Positions 1 to 8,057 of a DNA stretch of 64,000 nt are shown here, in pieces. The translations under genes and the position numbers were made by a program. The notes under the pieces are model-generated. The model was not told the origin of the DNA, ran no database searches, and saw only the letters and a list, made by a program, of their open reading frames with translations. Origin of the DNA: Buttiauxella sp049686335 (GTDB lineage Bacteria > Pseudomonadota > Gammaproteobacteria > Enterobacterales > Enterobacteriaceae); the NCBI RefSeq assembly GCF_049686335.1, contig NZ_JBAVHX010000033.1:181132-245131 (forward strand), given 5' to 3'. Numbering within the stretch: the stretch's first letter is position 1; the number at the start of each line of letters is the position of its first letter.

Positions 1-1214
1 CTCTGAATAATGCGCCCTTCGTGTTCGGTAATAGAACAGAATGAACAGCCACCAAAGCAGCCACGCATGATATTCACCGAGAAGCGGATCATCTCATAAG
101 CAGGAATACGCGCCTTGCCATAGGCAGGATGCGGAACGCGCTTATAAGGCAGAGCAAACACGCTATCCATCTCTTCGGTGGAAAGCGGGATCGCTGGCGG
201 GTTGATCCAGATATAACGATCGCCGTGTTTTTGCATTAATGCACGAGCACAACCTGGATTGGTTTCGTGGTGCAGAATACGTGATGCGTGCGCGTAGAGA
301 ACTTTGTCGTTTTTTACTTTTTCATACGACGGCAGCAACACATAGGTTTTTTCCCACGGCTTCATTGGCGCAGGTTTCACAACGATTGCTTGCGCTTCGT
401 TGATTGGCTTTTCTGGTTTACCGGTTTCTGCACATGGCAAATCTTCACCATATGGATGGGGGATCGGATCGATACGGCCAGGCATATCCAGACGCGTAGA
501 ATCCACACCAGACCAACCTGGCATCGCTTCTTTACGCATCATCGCGGTGTTACGCACATCGCTAATTTCGTCGATTTTCTCGCCCATTGCCAGGCGATGA
601 GCCACTTCCACCAGCGGACGTTCACCGTTGCCGAAAATCAGCATGTCGGCTTTGGAATCCACCAGAATGGAGCGACGAACGGTATCAGACCAGTAATCGT
701 AGTGCGCAGTACGACGCAGGCTCGCTTCAATCCCGCCGATGATAACCGGCACATCACGCCAGGCTTCTTTACAGCGTTGGGTATAGGCAAGCGAGGCACG
801 ATCCGGGCGTTTACCCGCGACGTTATCAGGCGTGTACGCATCGTCATGACGCAGTTTACGGTCCGCGGTATAACGGTTGATCATGGAATCCATGTTGCCC
901 GCAGTCACACCGAAGAACAGGTTCGGTTTACCCAGGCGCATGAAGTCATCTTTGCTGTTCCAGTCTGGCTGGGCGATTATCCCCACGCGGAAGCCTTGAG
1001 CTTCCAACATACGGCCACAAATCGCCATACCAAAACTTGGATGGTCAACGTAGGCATCTCCGGTAACCAGAATGATGTCACAGCTGTCCCAGCCTAACTC
1101 GTCCATTTCCTTACGTGACATGGGTAAAAACGGTGCCGGGCCAAAACAGGCTGCCCAGTATTGTGGCCACGAAAAGAGTTCGCGATCGGGCTGGATCAAG
1201 CTTATAGAGCTCAT
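1..1214 (-). CDS. ygiQ: YgiQ family radical SAM protein, N-terminal part (cut by window edge)
   Basis: The reading frame starts at the ATG complementary to 1212-1214 and stays open for about 404 codons to the left edge, so only the N-terminal half of a protein of roughly 740 residues is present. The N-terminus (MSSISLIQPDRELFSWPQYW) matches E. coli YgiQ closely. Near the edge the translation reads MRGCFGGCSFCSIT, which contains the CxxxCxxC cluster that binds the radical-SAM [4Fe-4S] centre. The N-terminal domain ahead of it is the UPF0313-type region. The cellular reaction of YgiQ is not established, so only the family can be named. The gene reads in the same direction as ftsP upstream but is separated from it by the palindromic repeat array. 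Confidence 0.95.
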   Translation of the reverse strand, partial: MSSISLIQPDRELFSWPQYWAACFGPAPFLPMSRKEMDELGWDSCDIILVTGDAYVDHPSFGMAICGRMLEAQGFRVGIIAQPDWNSKDDFMRLGKPNLFFGVTAGNMDSMINRYTADRKLRHDDAYTPDNVAGKRPDRASLAYTQRCKEAWRDVPVIIGGIEASLRRTAHYDYWSDTVRRSILVDSKADMLIFGNGERPLVEVAHRLAMGEKIDEISDVRNTAMMRKEAMPGWSGVDSTRLDMPGRIDPIPHPYGEDLPCAETGKPEKPINEAQAIVVKPAPMKPWEKTYVLLPSYEKVKNDKVLYAHASRILHHETNPGCARALMQKHGDRYIWINPPAIPLSTEEMDSVFALPYKRVPHPAYGKARIPAYEMIRFSVNIMRGCFGGCSFCSITEHEGRIIQ

Positions 1215-1323
1215 AATGCTTCCGAAAAATGAATAAAAAATGATTTAAAAATAACCAAAGCCGGCGATTATACGCTGGTATGGGGTCAAAAATGAAGTGT
1301 TATTGCTATGTTAAAATTCAAGG

Positions 1324-1728
1324 CCCTCACCCCGGCCCTCTCCCTGAGGGAGAGGGGGAACGCCGATTATTCCCTCTCCTTCAAGGAGACGGGGAACGCC
1401 GATTATTCCCTCTCCCTCAGGGAGACGGGGTACACCGATTATTCCTTCTCCCTCAGGGAGACGGGGAACACCGATTATTCCCTCTCCCTCAGGGAGACGG
1501 GGAACACCGATTATTCCCTCTCCCTCAGGGAGAAGGGGTACACCGATTATTGCCTCTCCCTCAGGGAGACGGGGAACACCGATTATTGCCTCTCCCTCAG
1601 GGAGACGGGGAACACCGATTATTCCCTCTCCCTCAGGGAGACGGGGAACACCGATTATTCCCTCTCCCTCAGGGAGACGGGGAACGCCGATTATTCCCTC
1701 TCCCTCAGGGAGAGGGTTAGGGTGAGGG
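1324..1728. repeat. Tandem array of 36-bp palindromic units with inverted terminal arms
   Basis: Eleven copies of a palindromic core (CCCTCTCCCTCAGGGAGA or close variants) begin at 1336 and recur exactly every 36 bp up to 1696. They are separated by a spacer close to AACACCGATTATT. The outer ends, 1324-1356 and 1696-1728, form an inverted repeat of 33 bp with about three mismatches and carry the CCCTCACCC type arm seen in common enterobacterial intergenic palindromes. Because 36 is a multiple of three, several frames remain open through the array and give artificial repetitive peptides. There is no convincing start signal for them. The array fills most of the 518-bp gap between ygiQ and ftsP and ends four bases after the ftsP stop, so it could act as a transcription terminator or mRNA stabiliser. 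That role is inferred. Confidence 0.93.
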
Positions 1729-1732
1729 TGGT

Positions 1733-3145
1733 TTACGGCGCAGGCTGTACTAACAGTTGTCCAATAGAACCACGGTCCGCCATTTCAAGCGTCTGACTGG
1801 AATAGAGGAACGGGAAATGTTCCCAGGAAGGTTGACCAAAGTAGACGAGTAGCTCGACTTGCCCATCAACCCAGACCGTATCTTTCCAGCCACGGTCTTC
1901 ACCAAACGGTGCCGCGCCATTGACGTTTTTAATCAGGAAACTCACACCTTCGATATGGAAAGATTGCGGCACATCGGCACGCACCGTCCAGCGCTCCCAG
2001 GTACCTTGCTGAGTCTGAATATCAATACGCTTCATATCCCAAAGCTGGCCGTTAATACCCGGGTCATCGCCCAGAGCTATGTCGCGGCTGCGCGACGGAT
2101 TGCCATTGATAATCTCTTCCGGTAGCAAGCGCATTGGCAGAGTATCTGTCACCAACGGCAGCAGGCCGGTGGCACGCAGCGTAAGCACCAGTGTTGAGAT
2201 AAGTATGCTCGAAGGTTCAAAGAAGCCACGAATGCGGTCCATGATACCGGCGGCTTCACCGCAGGTTATCGACACTTCTTTGCCGTCAGTCATATCAATC
2301 AGGATCTCGCGACGCTCACCCGGCGCCAGTGACAGCTGCTTCACAGAAACAGGTGCCGGGAGAAAACCCTGGTCGCTTGAAATCACGTGCATCGCACGGC
2401 CATCGCTCATTTGCAGCAAATAGCGGCGCGAGTTAGAAGCGTTAAGCAAACGCAAACGCACCCAACCGCGAGAAACCTCGACATACGGCCCTTGCACACC
2501 ATTCACCAACAAGGTATCGCCGACAAAGCCGCCGTTACCGGGTTCTTCATATTCAGGCGCACCGAAGTTATCGAGGCGTTTATCCTGAATGATGACCGGG
2601 AAGTCATCGACACCATAGTGGTTGGGGATCGGTAACGATTTGCTGACTTCGTCTTCGATAAGCCACATGCCAGCCAGGCCGTTGTAGACCTGTTTCGCGG
2701 TACGGTTTGGCGTATTAGCGTGATACCAAAGCGTCGCGGCCTGTTGGCGAATTGGCAAAACGGGAGCCCAGTCGACATTCGGAGACATCATGCGCGCCGC
2801 ACCCCCCATTAACGGGCCTGGCACCTGCAAACCGGCAATCGTCATGGCGATGTTTTCTTGCAGACGATTGCTGTAAATCATCTTCACATCATCGCCGCTC
2901 CAGACGCGGATAGTCGGCCCCAGATAACGCCCATTCAAACCCCAAACCGGTGCCTTAGCGCCGCCAGTAAATGACCAGTGCGCCCGTTGTAACGTCAGGA
3001 ATAAAGGCTGACCACGGCGAGATTCCAATAAAGGAGGAACGGGTAAAGGTTGCTGCATTCCTGCCGCATTTGCCCTCAGTGGCACCGAGCCTGCACAAAG
3101 TGCGACTCCTGATGCCTGTATAAACTGACGCCGACTGAGTGACAT
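1733..3145 (-). CDS. ftsP: Cell division protein FtsP (SufI), periplasmic multicopper-oxidase fold
   Basis: The 470-residue product has the same length as E. coli FtsP/SufI. It opens with a twin-arginine signal (MSLSRRQFIQASGVALCAG), so it is exported folded to the periplasm by Tat, with likely cleavage after the ANA at about residues 25-27. The rest is three cupredoxin-like domains of the multicopper oxidase family. In the family SufI has lost the copper ligands and instead stabilises the divisome under stress. The N-terminal cupredoxin segment (WGLNGRYLGPTIRVWSGDDV) is clear. The gene lies downstream of plsC on the same strand, with an ERIC element in the 185-bp gap, as part of the conserved parC-plsC-ftsP order. 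Confidence 0.95.
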   Translation of the reverse strand: MSLSRRQFIQASGVALCAGSVPLRANAAGMQQPLPVPPLLESRRGQPLFLTLQRAHWSFTGGAKAPVWGLNGRYLGPTIRVWSGDDVKMIYSNRLQENIAMTIAGLQVPGPLMGGAARMMSPNVDWAPVLPIRQQAATLWYHANTPNRTAKQVYNGLAGMWLIEDEVSKSLPIPNHYGVDDFPVIIQDKRLDNFGAPEYEEPGNGGFVGDTLLVNGVQGPYVEVSRGWVRLRLLNASNSRRYLLQMSDGRAMHVISSDQGFLPAPVSVKQLSLAPGERREILIDMTDGKEVSITCGEAAGIMDRIRGFFEPSSILISTLVLTLRATGLLPLVTDTLPMRLLPEEIINGNPSRSRDIALGDDPGINGQLWDMKRIDIQTQQGTWERWTVRADVPQSFHIEGVSFLIKNVNGAAPFGEDRGWKDTVWVDGQVELLVYFGQPSWEHFPFLYSSQTLEMADRGSIGQLLVQPAP

Positions 3146-3185
3146 AATTACTCCATGTGAAACTGACTATCGTAGGGCGGTACAA

Positions 3186-3311
3186 ATACCCGTCATACTT
3201 CAAGTTGTGGGGGTGTTGGCTGCATTCACTTACCCCAGTCACTTACTAAAGTAAGCTCCTGGGAATAAGCTCCCTTGCCGCCTACCCACAACTCGAATTA
3301 TTTTGGGTATA
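3186..3311 (-). repeat. ERIC element (enterobacterial repetitive intergenic consensus)
   Basis: About 126 bp matching the ERIC consensus over its whole length. One end reads TACCCGTCATACTTCAAG, the centre holds the CAGTCACTTACT / AAGTAAGCTCCTGGGAATAAG pair, and the other end reads CTCGAATTATTTTGGGTATA. It is an imperfect palindrome with a potential long hairpin. It sits between ftsP and plsC inside what should be one transcript. The orientation is opposite to the copy at 6549-6673. Confidence 0.92.
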
Positions 3312-3330
3312 CCGCCAAATTAAAAAGCGA

Positions 3331-4086
3331 TTAATTCGCCTGATTGTTTTCAATTCGGCCGGAAGCTTCACGCTCCGCGACTTCTTTATCTAATTCGGCG
3401 ATTTTTTCTCGCATGATATCGCGGCAGTGAGTAGCGAGTTTACGTGCCTGATCTTTGCCATAACCACTGATATCAATTGGATCCAGCATTTCCACAATCA
3501 CCAAACCGTTGTTCAAACGATTTAACTTAATTTTATTACTGGTATTGGAAACACACACCGGAATAATTGGCACGCCCGCAGCAATTGCAGCATGGAATGC
3601 GCCGGTTTTGAATGGCAGCAGGCCACGACCACGACTACGCGTGCCTTCCGGGAACATCCAGACCGAAATTTTACGTTTCTGAATCTGCGCCACCACCTGG
3701 GAAATGGTGCTCAGCGCTTTAGCGCGATTATCACGGTCGATAAGCATATTCCCGGTCAGCCAGTAAATTTGGCCAAAGAACGGGATCCACAGCAGGCTTC
3801 TTTTCCCGACGGTCACCGTTGGCGGCTGGACAATATTCGCCGCAGTCACCATGTCGAAGTTATTCTGGTGGTTACAGATATAAATCGCCGTTGGATGATT
3901 TTCGGCACCCGCGGGTAAACGAGTTTCAACCTTCAAACCAAAAACTGGCGCAAGACGCCCAAAGAGATGACCAAACGTAGCAACATGGCGCGGGTTACGT
4001 GGGCTGAACAAGCAATAAATGCAGCCAAAAATGCACACCAGCAGGCAATAAATTATAACGATTATAAAACGTACTATGGATAGCAT
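3331..4086 (-). CDS. plsC: 1-acyl-sn-glycerol-3-phosphate acyltransferase PlsC
   Basis: PlsC transfers an acyl chain to lysophosphatidic acid to make phosphatidic acid at the inner membrane. The product has an N-terminal hydrophobic segment (MLSIVRFIIVIIYCLLVCIF) and then the family motifs: the catalytic HX4D motif in NHQNNFD, and FPEGTRSRG for glycerol-phosphate binding. The chosen ATG at 4086 gives 251 residues and aligns with the E. coli N-terminus. An in-frame start 30 bp further upstream would add ten residues with no counterpart in the family. The C-terminus (AELDKEVAEREASG) is nearly identical to E. coli. The gene lies between parC and ftsP on the same strand. Confidence 0.96.
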   Translation of the reverse strand: MLSIVRFIIVIIYCLLVCIFGCIYCLFSPRNPRHVATFGHLFGRLAPVFGLKVETRLPAGAENHPTAIYICNHQNNFDMVTAANIVQPPTVTVGKRSLLWIPFFGQIYWLTGNMLIDRDNRAKALSTISQVVAQIQKRKISVWMFPEGTRSRGRGLLPFKTGAFHAAIAAGVPIIPVCVSNTSNKIKLNRLNNGLVIVEMLDPIDISGYGKDQARKLATHCRDIMREKIAELDKEVAEREASGRIENNQAN

Positions 4087-4205
4087 AACAACCTCAAAAG
4101 CCAAAACCGCTGACAAGTATACCCTAAATATCTGGAGCGGCAGTCAACCCACCTGAGCCCCAAAGTAGTTCGGATATATGACCTGGTTTAGCATCAAACA
4201 TATCG

Positions 4206-4230
4206 AGCTGGCGGTCTTGCACCCGCCAGC
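4206..4230 (-). terminator. Hairpin downstream of parC
   Basis: GCTGGCGG and CCGCCAGC form a perfect 8-bp stem with an 8-nt loop, seven bases after the parC stop. No U tract follows on the minus strand, so this may be a weak or Rho-assisted terminator or an RNA-stabilising hairpin. Confidence 0.5.
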
Positions 4231-4236
4231 ATTCGA

Positions 4237-6507
4237 TTACTCTTCGCTGTCACCCGCACTGGCACGCAGCGGGGAATCCACTTCTACGCGGTCGATGCGT
4301 TGTAAGCCTCGCATCAGCGTACCGCGACGACCGCGCTCACCAGTGATTTTCTGCAGCTCTTCCGGGCGAAGTTTAATTTTGCGTTTACCCACATGCAGCG
4401 TAACGGTGCTTTGTGGCGGCAGGACAAACAAATGCGCCAGTTTGTCTTCGCCTTTTGCCGCTTCCGCAGCAGGAATCGAGATAATTTTATTCCCTTTCCC
4501 TTTGGACAGTTGCGGTAAATCAGCGACCGGGAACATCAACATACGCCCGGCGGCGGTAATCGCCAGCAGCACATCATCTGCGCTTGAGATTTCCATCGGC
4601 GGCATCACTTTCGCGTTTTCCGGCAATGTAATCAGCGTTTTACCCGCACGGTTACGCGCAATTAAGTCATTGAAGGTACAAACGAAACCATAACCTGCAT
4701 CAGAAGCCATCAGCAATTTTTGGTCTTCTGGCGCCATTAACACATGCTCGACAACGGCACCCGGTGGCGGCGTGAGTTTGCCGGTCAGCGGCTCGCCCTG
4801 CCCACGTGCCGATGGCAACGTAATTGGGTCCAGCGCATAGCTGCGCCCGGTGGAGTCGATAAACGCCACCGGCTGGTTACTCTTACCTTTGGCGGAGCCC
4901 AGGAAGCTATCGCCCGCTTTGTAGTTAAGCCCTTGCGCGTCAATATCATGGCCTTTGGCGCTACGCACCCAGCCCATTTGTGAAAGCACAATGGTGACCG
5001 GTTCAGACGGGGTCATATCATGTTCGCTCATGGCTTTCGCTTCGCCACGCTCACGCAATGGTGAACGGCGATCGTCGCCATAAGCATCTGAATCAGCCTG
5101 CAATTCTTTCTTAAGCAAGGTATTCATTTTGCGTTCAGACGCCAGAATGCCCTGCAACTGGTCACGTTCTTTTTCCAGTTCGCTCTGTTCGCCGCGAATC
5201 TTCATCTCTTCGAGTTTTGCCAAATGGCGCAATTTCAGCTCGAGGATAGATTCAGCCTGCGTTTCGCTTAACTCGAAGCGCGACATTAATACCGGCTTCG
5301 GCTCATCCTCGGTACGAATGATATGAATCACTTCGTCAATGTTGAGGAACGCCACCAGCAAACCTTCAAGGATATGCAGGCGTTTGAGCACTTTCTCCAG
5401 ACGATAGCTCAGGCGACGGCGCACTGTTTCACGGCGATATACCAGCCATTCAGTCAGGATTTCCAGCAGGTTTTTCACCGACGGACGGTTATCCAGACCA
5501 ATCATATTGAGGTTGATGCGATAGCTTTTCTCAAGATCGGTGGTGGCAAACAGGTGGTTCATCACCTGCTCGACGTCGATACGGTTGGAACGGGGAACAA
5601 TCACCAGACGCGTCGGGTTTTCGTGGTTCGACTCATCGCGCAAGTCTTCAACCATTGGCAGCTTTTTAGCGCGCATTTGGCTGGCGATTTGCTCAAGTAC
5701 ACGAGCACCAGAAACCTGATGAGGCAACGCTGTAATAACCACATCGCCATCTTCTTTTTTCCATACAGCACGCATGCGCACAGAGCCACGGCCATTCTGG
5801 TAGATTTTACGGATCTCATTACGTGGAGTAATAATTTCAGCTTCTGTTGGGTAATCCGGCCCCTGCACAATATCCAGCAGCTCATCGAGCGTGGTTTTTG
5901 GCTGATCAATCAGGGTGATGGCGGCTTTCGCCACTTCACGCAAGTTATGCGGAGGAATGTCTGTTGCCATCCCGACCGCGATGCCGGTGGTACCGTTGAG
6001 CAGGATATTCGGCAGACGCGCAGGCAACATTTTCGGCTCCTGCATGGTGCCGTCAAAGTTCGGCACGTAATCGACCGTCCCCTGCCCTAACTCACCCAGC
6101 AAGACTTCTGCATATTTTGACAGACGCGATTCGGTATAACGCATCGCGGCGAAGGATTTCGGATCATCCGGCGCACCCCAGTTCCCCTGCCCGTCAACTA
6201 ACGGATAGCGATAAGAGAACGGCTGCGCCATCAATACCATCGCTTCATAACAGGCACTGTCGCCGTGCGGATGGTATTTACCCAGAACGTCACCGACGGT
6301 ACGGGCTGATTTTTTGAATTTAGCGCTGGCGCTTAATCCCAACTCTGACATCGCATAGACGATACGACGCTGTACCGGCTTTAACCCATCACCAATGAAA
6401 GGCAGGGCGCGGTCCATAATGACGTACATGGAATAGTTGAGATACGCATTTTCCGTGAATTCGTGCAGCGCAAGGCGTTCTGCACCATCATGAGTTAAAT
6501 CACTCAT
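4237..6507 (-). CDS. parC: DNA topoisomerase IV subunit A
   Basis: ParC is the DNA-cleaving subunit of topoisomerase IV, which unlinks daughter chromosomes together with ParE (encoded at 19416-21311). The 756-residue product matches E. coli ParC (752) with four extra residues near the N-terminus. The winged-helix/tower core contains the catalytic tyrosine in AAMRYTESRL. The quinolone-resistance region reads HPHGDSACYEAM; the serine and glutamate, equivalent to E. coli Ser80 and Glu84, are both wild type. The C-terminal beta-pinwheel domain follows a coiled-coil segment (residues about 430-480). The gene starts the parC-plsC-ftsP series, and an ERIC element lies just upstream. Confidence 0.98.
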   Translation of the reverse strand: MSDLTHDGAERLALHEFTENAYLNYSMYVIMDRALPFIGDGLKPVQRRIVYAMSELGLSASAKFKKSARTVGDVLGKYHPHGDSACYEAMVLMAQPFSYRYPLVDGQGNWGAPDDPKSFAAMRYTESRLSKYAEVLLGELGQGTVDYVPNFDGTMQEPKMLPARLPNILLNGTTGIAVGMATDIPPHNLREVAKAAITLIDQPKTTLDELLDIVQGPDYPTEAEIITPRNEIRKIYQNGRGSVRMRAVWKKEDGDVVITALPHQVSGARVLEQIASQMRAKKLPMVEDLRDESNHENPTRLVIVPRSNRIDVEQVMNHLFATTDLEKSYRINLNMIGLDNRPSVKNLLEILTEWLVYRRETVRRRLSYRLEKVLKRLHILEGLLVAFLNIDEVIHIIRTEDEPKPVLMSRFELSETQAESILELKLRHLAKLEEMKIRGEQSELEKERDQLQGILASERKMNTLLKKELQADSDAYGDDRRSPLRERGEAKAMSEHDMTPSEPVTIVLSQMGWVRSAKGHDIDAQGLNYKAGDSFLGSAKGKSNQPVAFIDSTGRSYALDPITLPSARGQGEPLTGKLTPPPGAVVEHVLMAPEDQKLLMASDAGYGFVCTFNDLIARNRAGKTLITLPENAKVMPPMEISSADDVLLAITAAGRMLMFPVADLPQLSKGKGNKIISIPAAEAAKGEDKLAHLFVLPPQSTVTLHVGKRKIKLRPEELQKITGERGRRGTLMRGLQRIDRVEVDSPLRASAGDSEE

Positions 6508-6548
6508 TAATTATTCATCCTCAAACTGACGAGCCGAGTGTGGCCACA

Positions 6549-6673
6549 TACCTTAAATAATTCGAGATGCAGGCAGGCGGCAAACTCAGGGATCCTCAGG
6601 AGCTTACTTGAGTAAGTGACTGGGGTGAGTGAGTGCAGCCAATGCACATGCAGCTTGAAATATGACGGGTATA
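6549..6673 (+). repeat. ERIC element, second copy
   Basis: About 125 bp matching the ERIC consensus: TAAATAATTCGAGATGCAGG at one end, GGAGCTTACTTGAGTAAGTG in the centre, and TTGAAATATGACGGGTATA at the other. It lies between the parC start and ygiW and is inverted relative to the copy at 3186-3311, so the two flank plsC-parC. Confidence 0.92.
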
Positions 6674-6761
6674 AACGGCGTAATTGGTGCCGATAGTACC
6701 CTATCTGGCAGTCGTAGTCACAGTTGAGTGAGTATCTTTGAGTGAAGTGGGGTGATATGAA

Positions 6762-6784
6762 ATGAGCCGCGAAATGCGGCTCAT
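6762..6784 (-). terminator. Hairpin terminator downstream of ygiW
   Basis: ATGAGCCGC and GCGGCTCAT form a perfect 9-bp stem with a 5-nt loop, about 10 bases past the ygiW stop. The following minus-strand bases (TTCATATC) are only moderately T-rich. Confidence 0.65.
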
Positions 6785-6793
6785 TGGGGGAAA

Positions 6794-7204
6794 TTATTTA
6801 ACTTTAGTAATTTGTTTTACGTCGATCTCAACAGAGTTCCAGTCCTTGTCCACTTCCCCTTGAATTTCAACCGTATCCTGCGGGGTGATGGTCTGGCCAT
6901 TCCAGCGTTTGTTGTCGATATCCACGTTAATGGTGCCGGATGTATCGCGGAAAATGTAATGATCACCGCCAATGCGTGATTCAATCTTACCGCGCATCGT
7001 AACCCACGTATCATCAGACAATGATTTCGCCTGGGCTGCGGTAGTGTTGCTGCCACTTGGGCCAACAAAACCACCCGCCGTCTGGTTCTGAGTGGTGGTT
7101 TGGGTCGCTTGAGCGTTTGGATCCGCGAATCCACCTTGTTGTGCCGCAATGGCAGGTGCAGCGGTGATTGCGAGAATAGTCAAAATAGCGGCTATTTTTT
7201 TCAT
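6794..7204 (-). CDS. ygiW: YgiW/YdeI family (BOF domain) periplasmic stress protein
   Basis: The 136-residue protein has a cleavable signal peptide (MKKIAAILTILAITAAPAIA, then AQQGG), so it is periplasmic. A Gln/Thr-rich stretch follows (residues about 22-58). The C-terminal OB-fold of the bacterial BOF family contains WVTMRGKIESRIGGDHYIFRD and the ending WNSVEIDVKQITKVK. In Salmonella the orthologue (VisP) supports stress and virulence functions and interacts with QseC signalling; that is knowledge of the family. The gene is divergent from qseB across a 193-bp region holding a candidate QseB/PmrA-type box, which suggests shared control. Confidence 0.9.
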   Translation of the reverse strand: MKKIAAILTILAITAAPAIAAQQGGFADPNAQATQTTTQNQTAGGFVGPSGSNTTAAQAKSLSDDTWVTMRGKIESRIGGDHYIFRDTSGTINVDIDNKRWNGQTITPQDTVEIQGEVDKDWNSVEIDVKQITKVK

Positions 7205-7257
7205 TGTTTATTTTCCCTATATGAATGATTTCTTAGAGCCTATTTAACGCTGTAGAT

Positions 7258-7274
7258 CTTAACGGGATCTTAAT
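7258..7274 (+). promoter_or_regulatory. Candidate QseB/PmrA-type direct-repeat operator
   Basis: The sequence CTTAAC-GGGAT-CTTAAT is a direct repeat with a 5-bp spacer, which is the form of the PmrA box (YTTAAK, N5, YTTAAK). It lies in the ygiW-qseB divergent region, 54 bp from the ygiW start and about 124 bp from qseB. QseB is an OmpR-family regulator related to PmrA and known to autoregulate. Assignment to QseB here is inferred from position and motif only. Confidence 0.55.
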
Positions 7275-7397
7275 TCTTCACGGCAATTACGCATTTTTTT
7301 CTAAACTGTTGCCCAGTTTCCGTCATCACGCTTTTCCACTGTACAACGCCCGGTCATACGTTATTTACTGGCGGAAAATGGTTAACAAGGAACAACC

Positions 7398-8057
7398 ATG
7401 CGCATCTTACTTATAGAAGACGATAAGCTCATTGGTGATGGACTCAATGCCGGGCTAACGAAAATGGGCTTTACCGTCGACTGGTTTACCGATGGCCTGC
7501 AGGGCCAGGCGGCGCTGGCGCTCGCTCCCTACGACGCGGTTATTCTCGATTTAAGTCTACCGGGAATTGATGGCCTGGATATCCTAAAAACCTGGCGTCG
7601 TAACGGCCGCAGCGAACCAGTGCTAATTTTAACCGCGCGTGACGCATTAGAACAACGTGTCGAGGGGTTGCAACTCGGTGCCGATGATTACTTGTGTAAA
7701 CCCTTTGCGTTAATAGAAGTTGCCACCCGGCTTCAGGTTTTAATTCGCCGTAATCATGGGCAAGTTCAATCGACACTTAATCATGCGGGTGTGGAACTGG
7801 ATCCGATTAAATTAACCGTCACTCGCGAAGGTGAGGCCTTGCAATTAAAGCCCAAAGAATTTGCCTTGCTGGAGTTATTTATGCGTAACGCCGGGCGTGT
7901 ATTACCGCGCACGCTAATCGAAGAAAAACTTTATAACTGGGAGAACGAGGTTTCCCGAAATGCACTGGAAGTGCATATCCACCATTTACGCCGCAAACTC
8001 GGCAGCGGGTTTATCCGCACCGTGCACGGCATTGGTTATACGTTGGGCGAAGAATGA
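7398..8057 (+). CDS. qseB: Two-component response regulator QseB
   Basis: QseB is an OmpR-family DNA-binding response regulator. The receiver domain (residues 1-120) has the acidic pocket (IEDDKL), the phosphoacceptor aspartate in VILDLSLPG at about residue 51, and the conserved lysine in LCKPFAL. The C-terminal winged helix ends in RKLGSGFIRTVHGIGYTLG. The ATG at 7398 follows an AAGGA ribosome-binding site. It overlaps qseC by 4 bp, so the two are translationally coupled. The system responds to autoinducer/catecholamine or metal signals in E. coli and Salmonella and controls flagella and virulence functions; the signal in this organism is not visible from sequence. Confidence 0.95.
   Translation: MRILLIEDDKLIGDGLNAGLTKMGFTVDWFTDGLQGQAALALAPYDAVILDLSLPGIDGLDILKTWRRNGRSEPVLILTARDALEQRVEGLQLGADDYLCKPFALIEVATRLQVLIRRNHGQVQSTLNHAGVELDPIKLTVTREGEALQLKPKEFALLELFMRNAGRVLPRTLIEEKLYNWENEVSRNALEVHIHHLRRKLGSGFIRTVHGIGYTLGEE

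Noticed and set aside
288..1097. Plus-strand 269-codon frame opposite ygiQ
   Set aside because: It is antisense to the clearly conserved ygiQ frame, has biased His/Arg/Thr composition and resembles no known protein.
1280..1796. Two overlapping plus-strand frames of 146 and 162 codons coding a repetitive Leu/Pro/Gln or Ser/Leu/Arg peptide
   Set aside because: They exist only because the 36-bp repeat is a multiple of three. There is no ribosome-binding site, both frames are equally open, and one overlaps ftsP.
5323..6090. Plus-strand 255-codon frame opposite parC
   Set aside because: It is a shadow of the parC coding strand with no start signal or homology.
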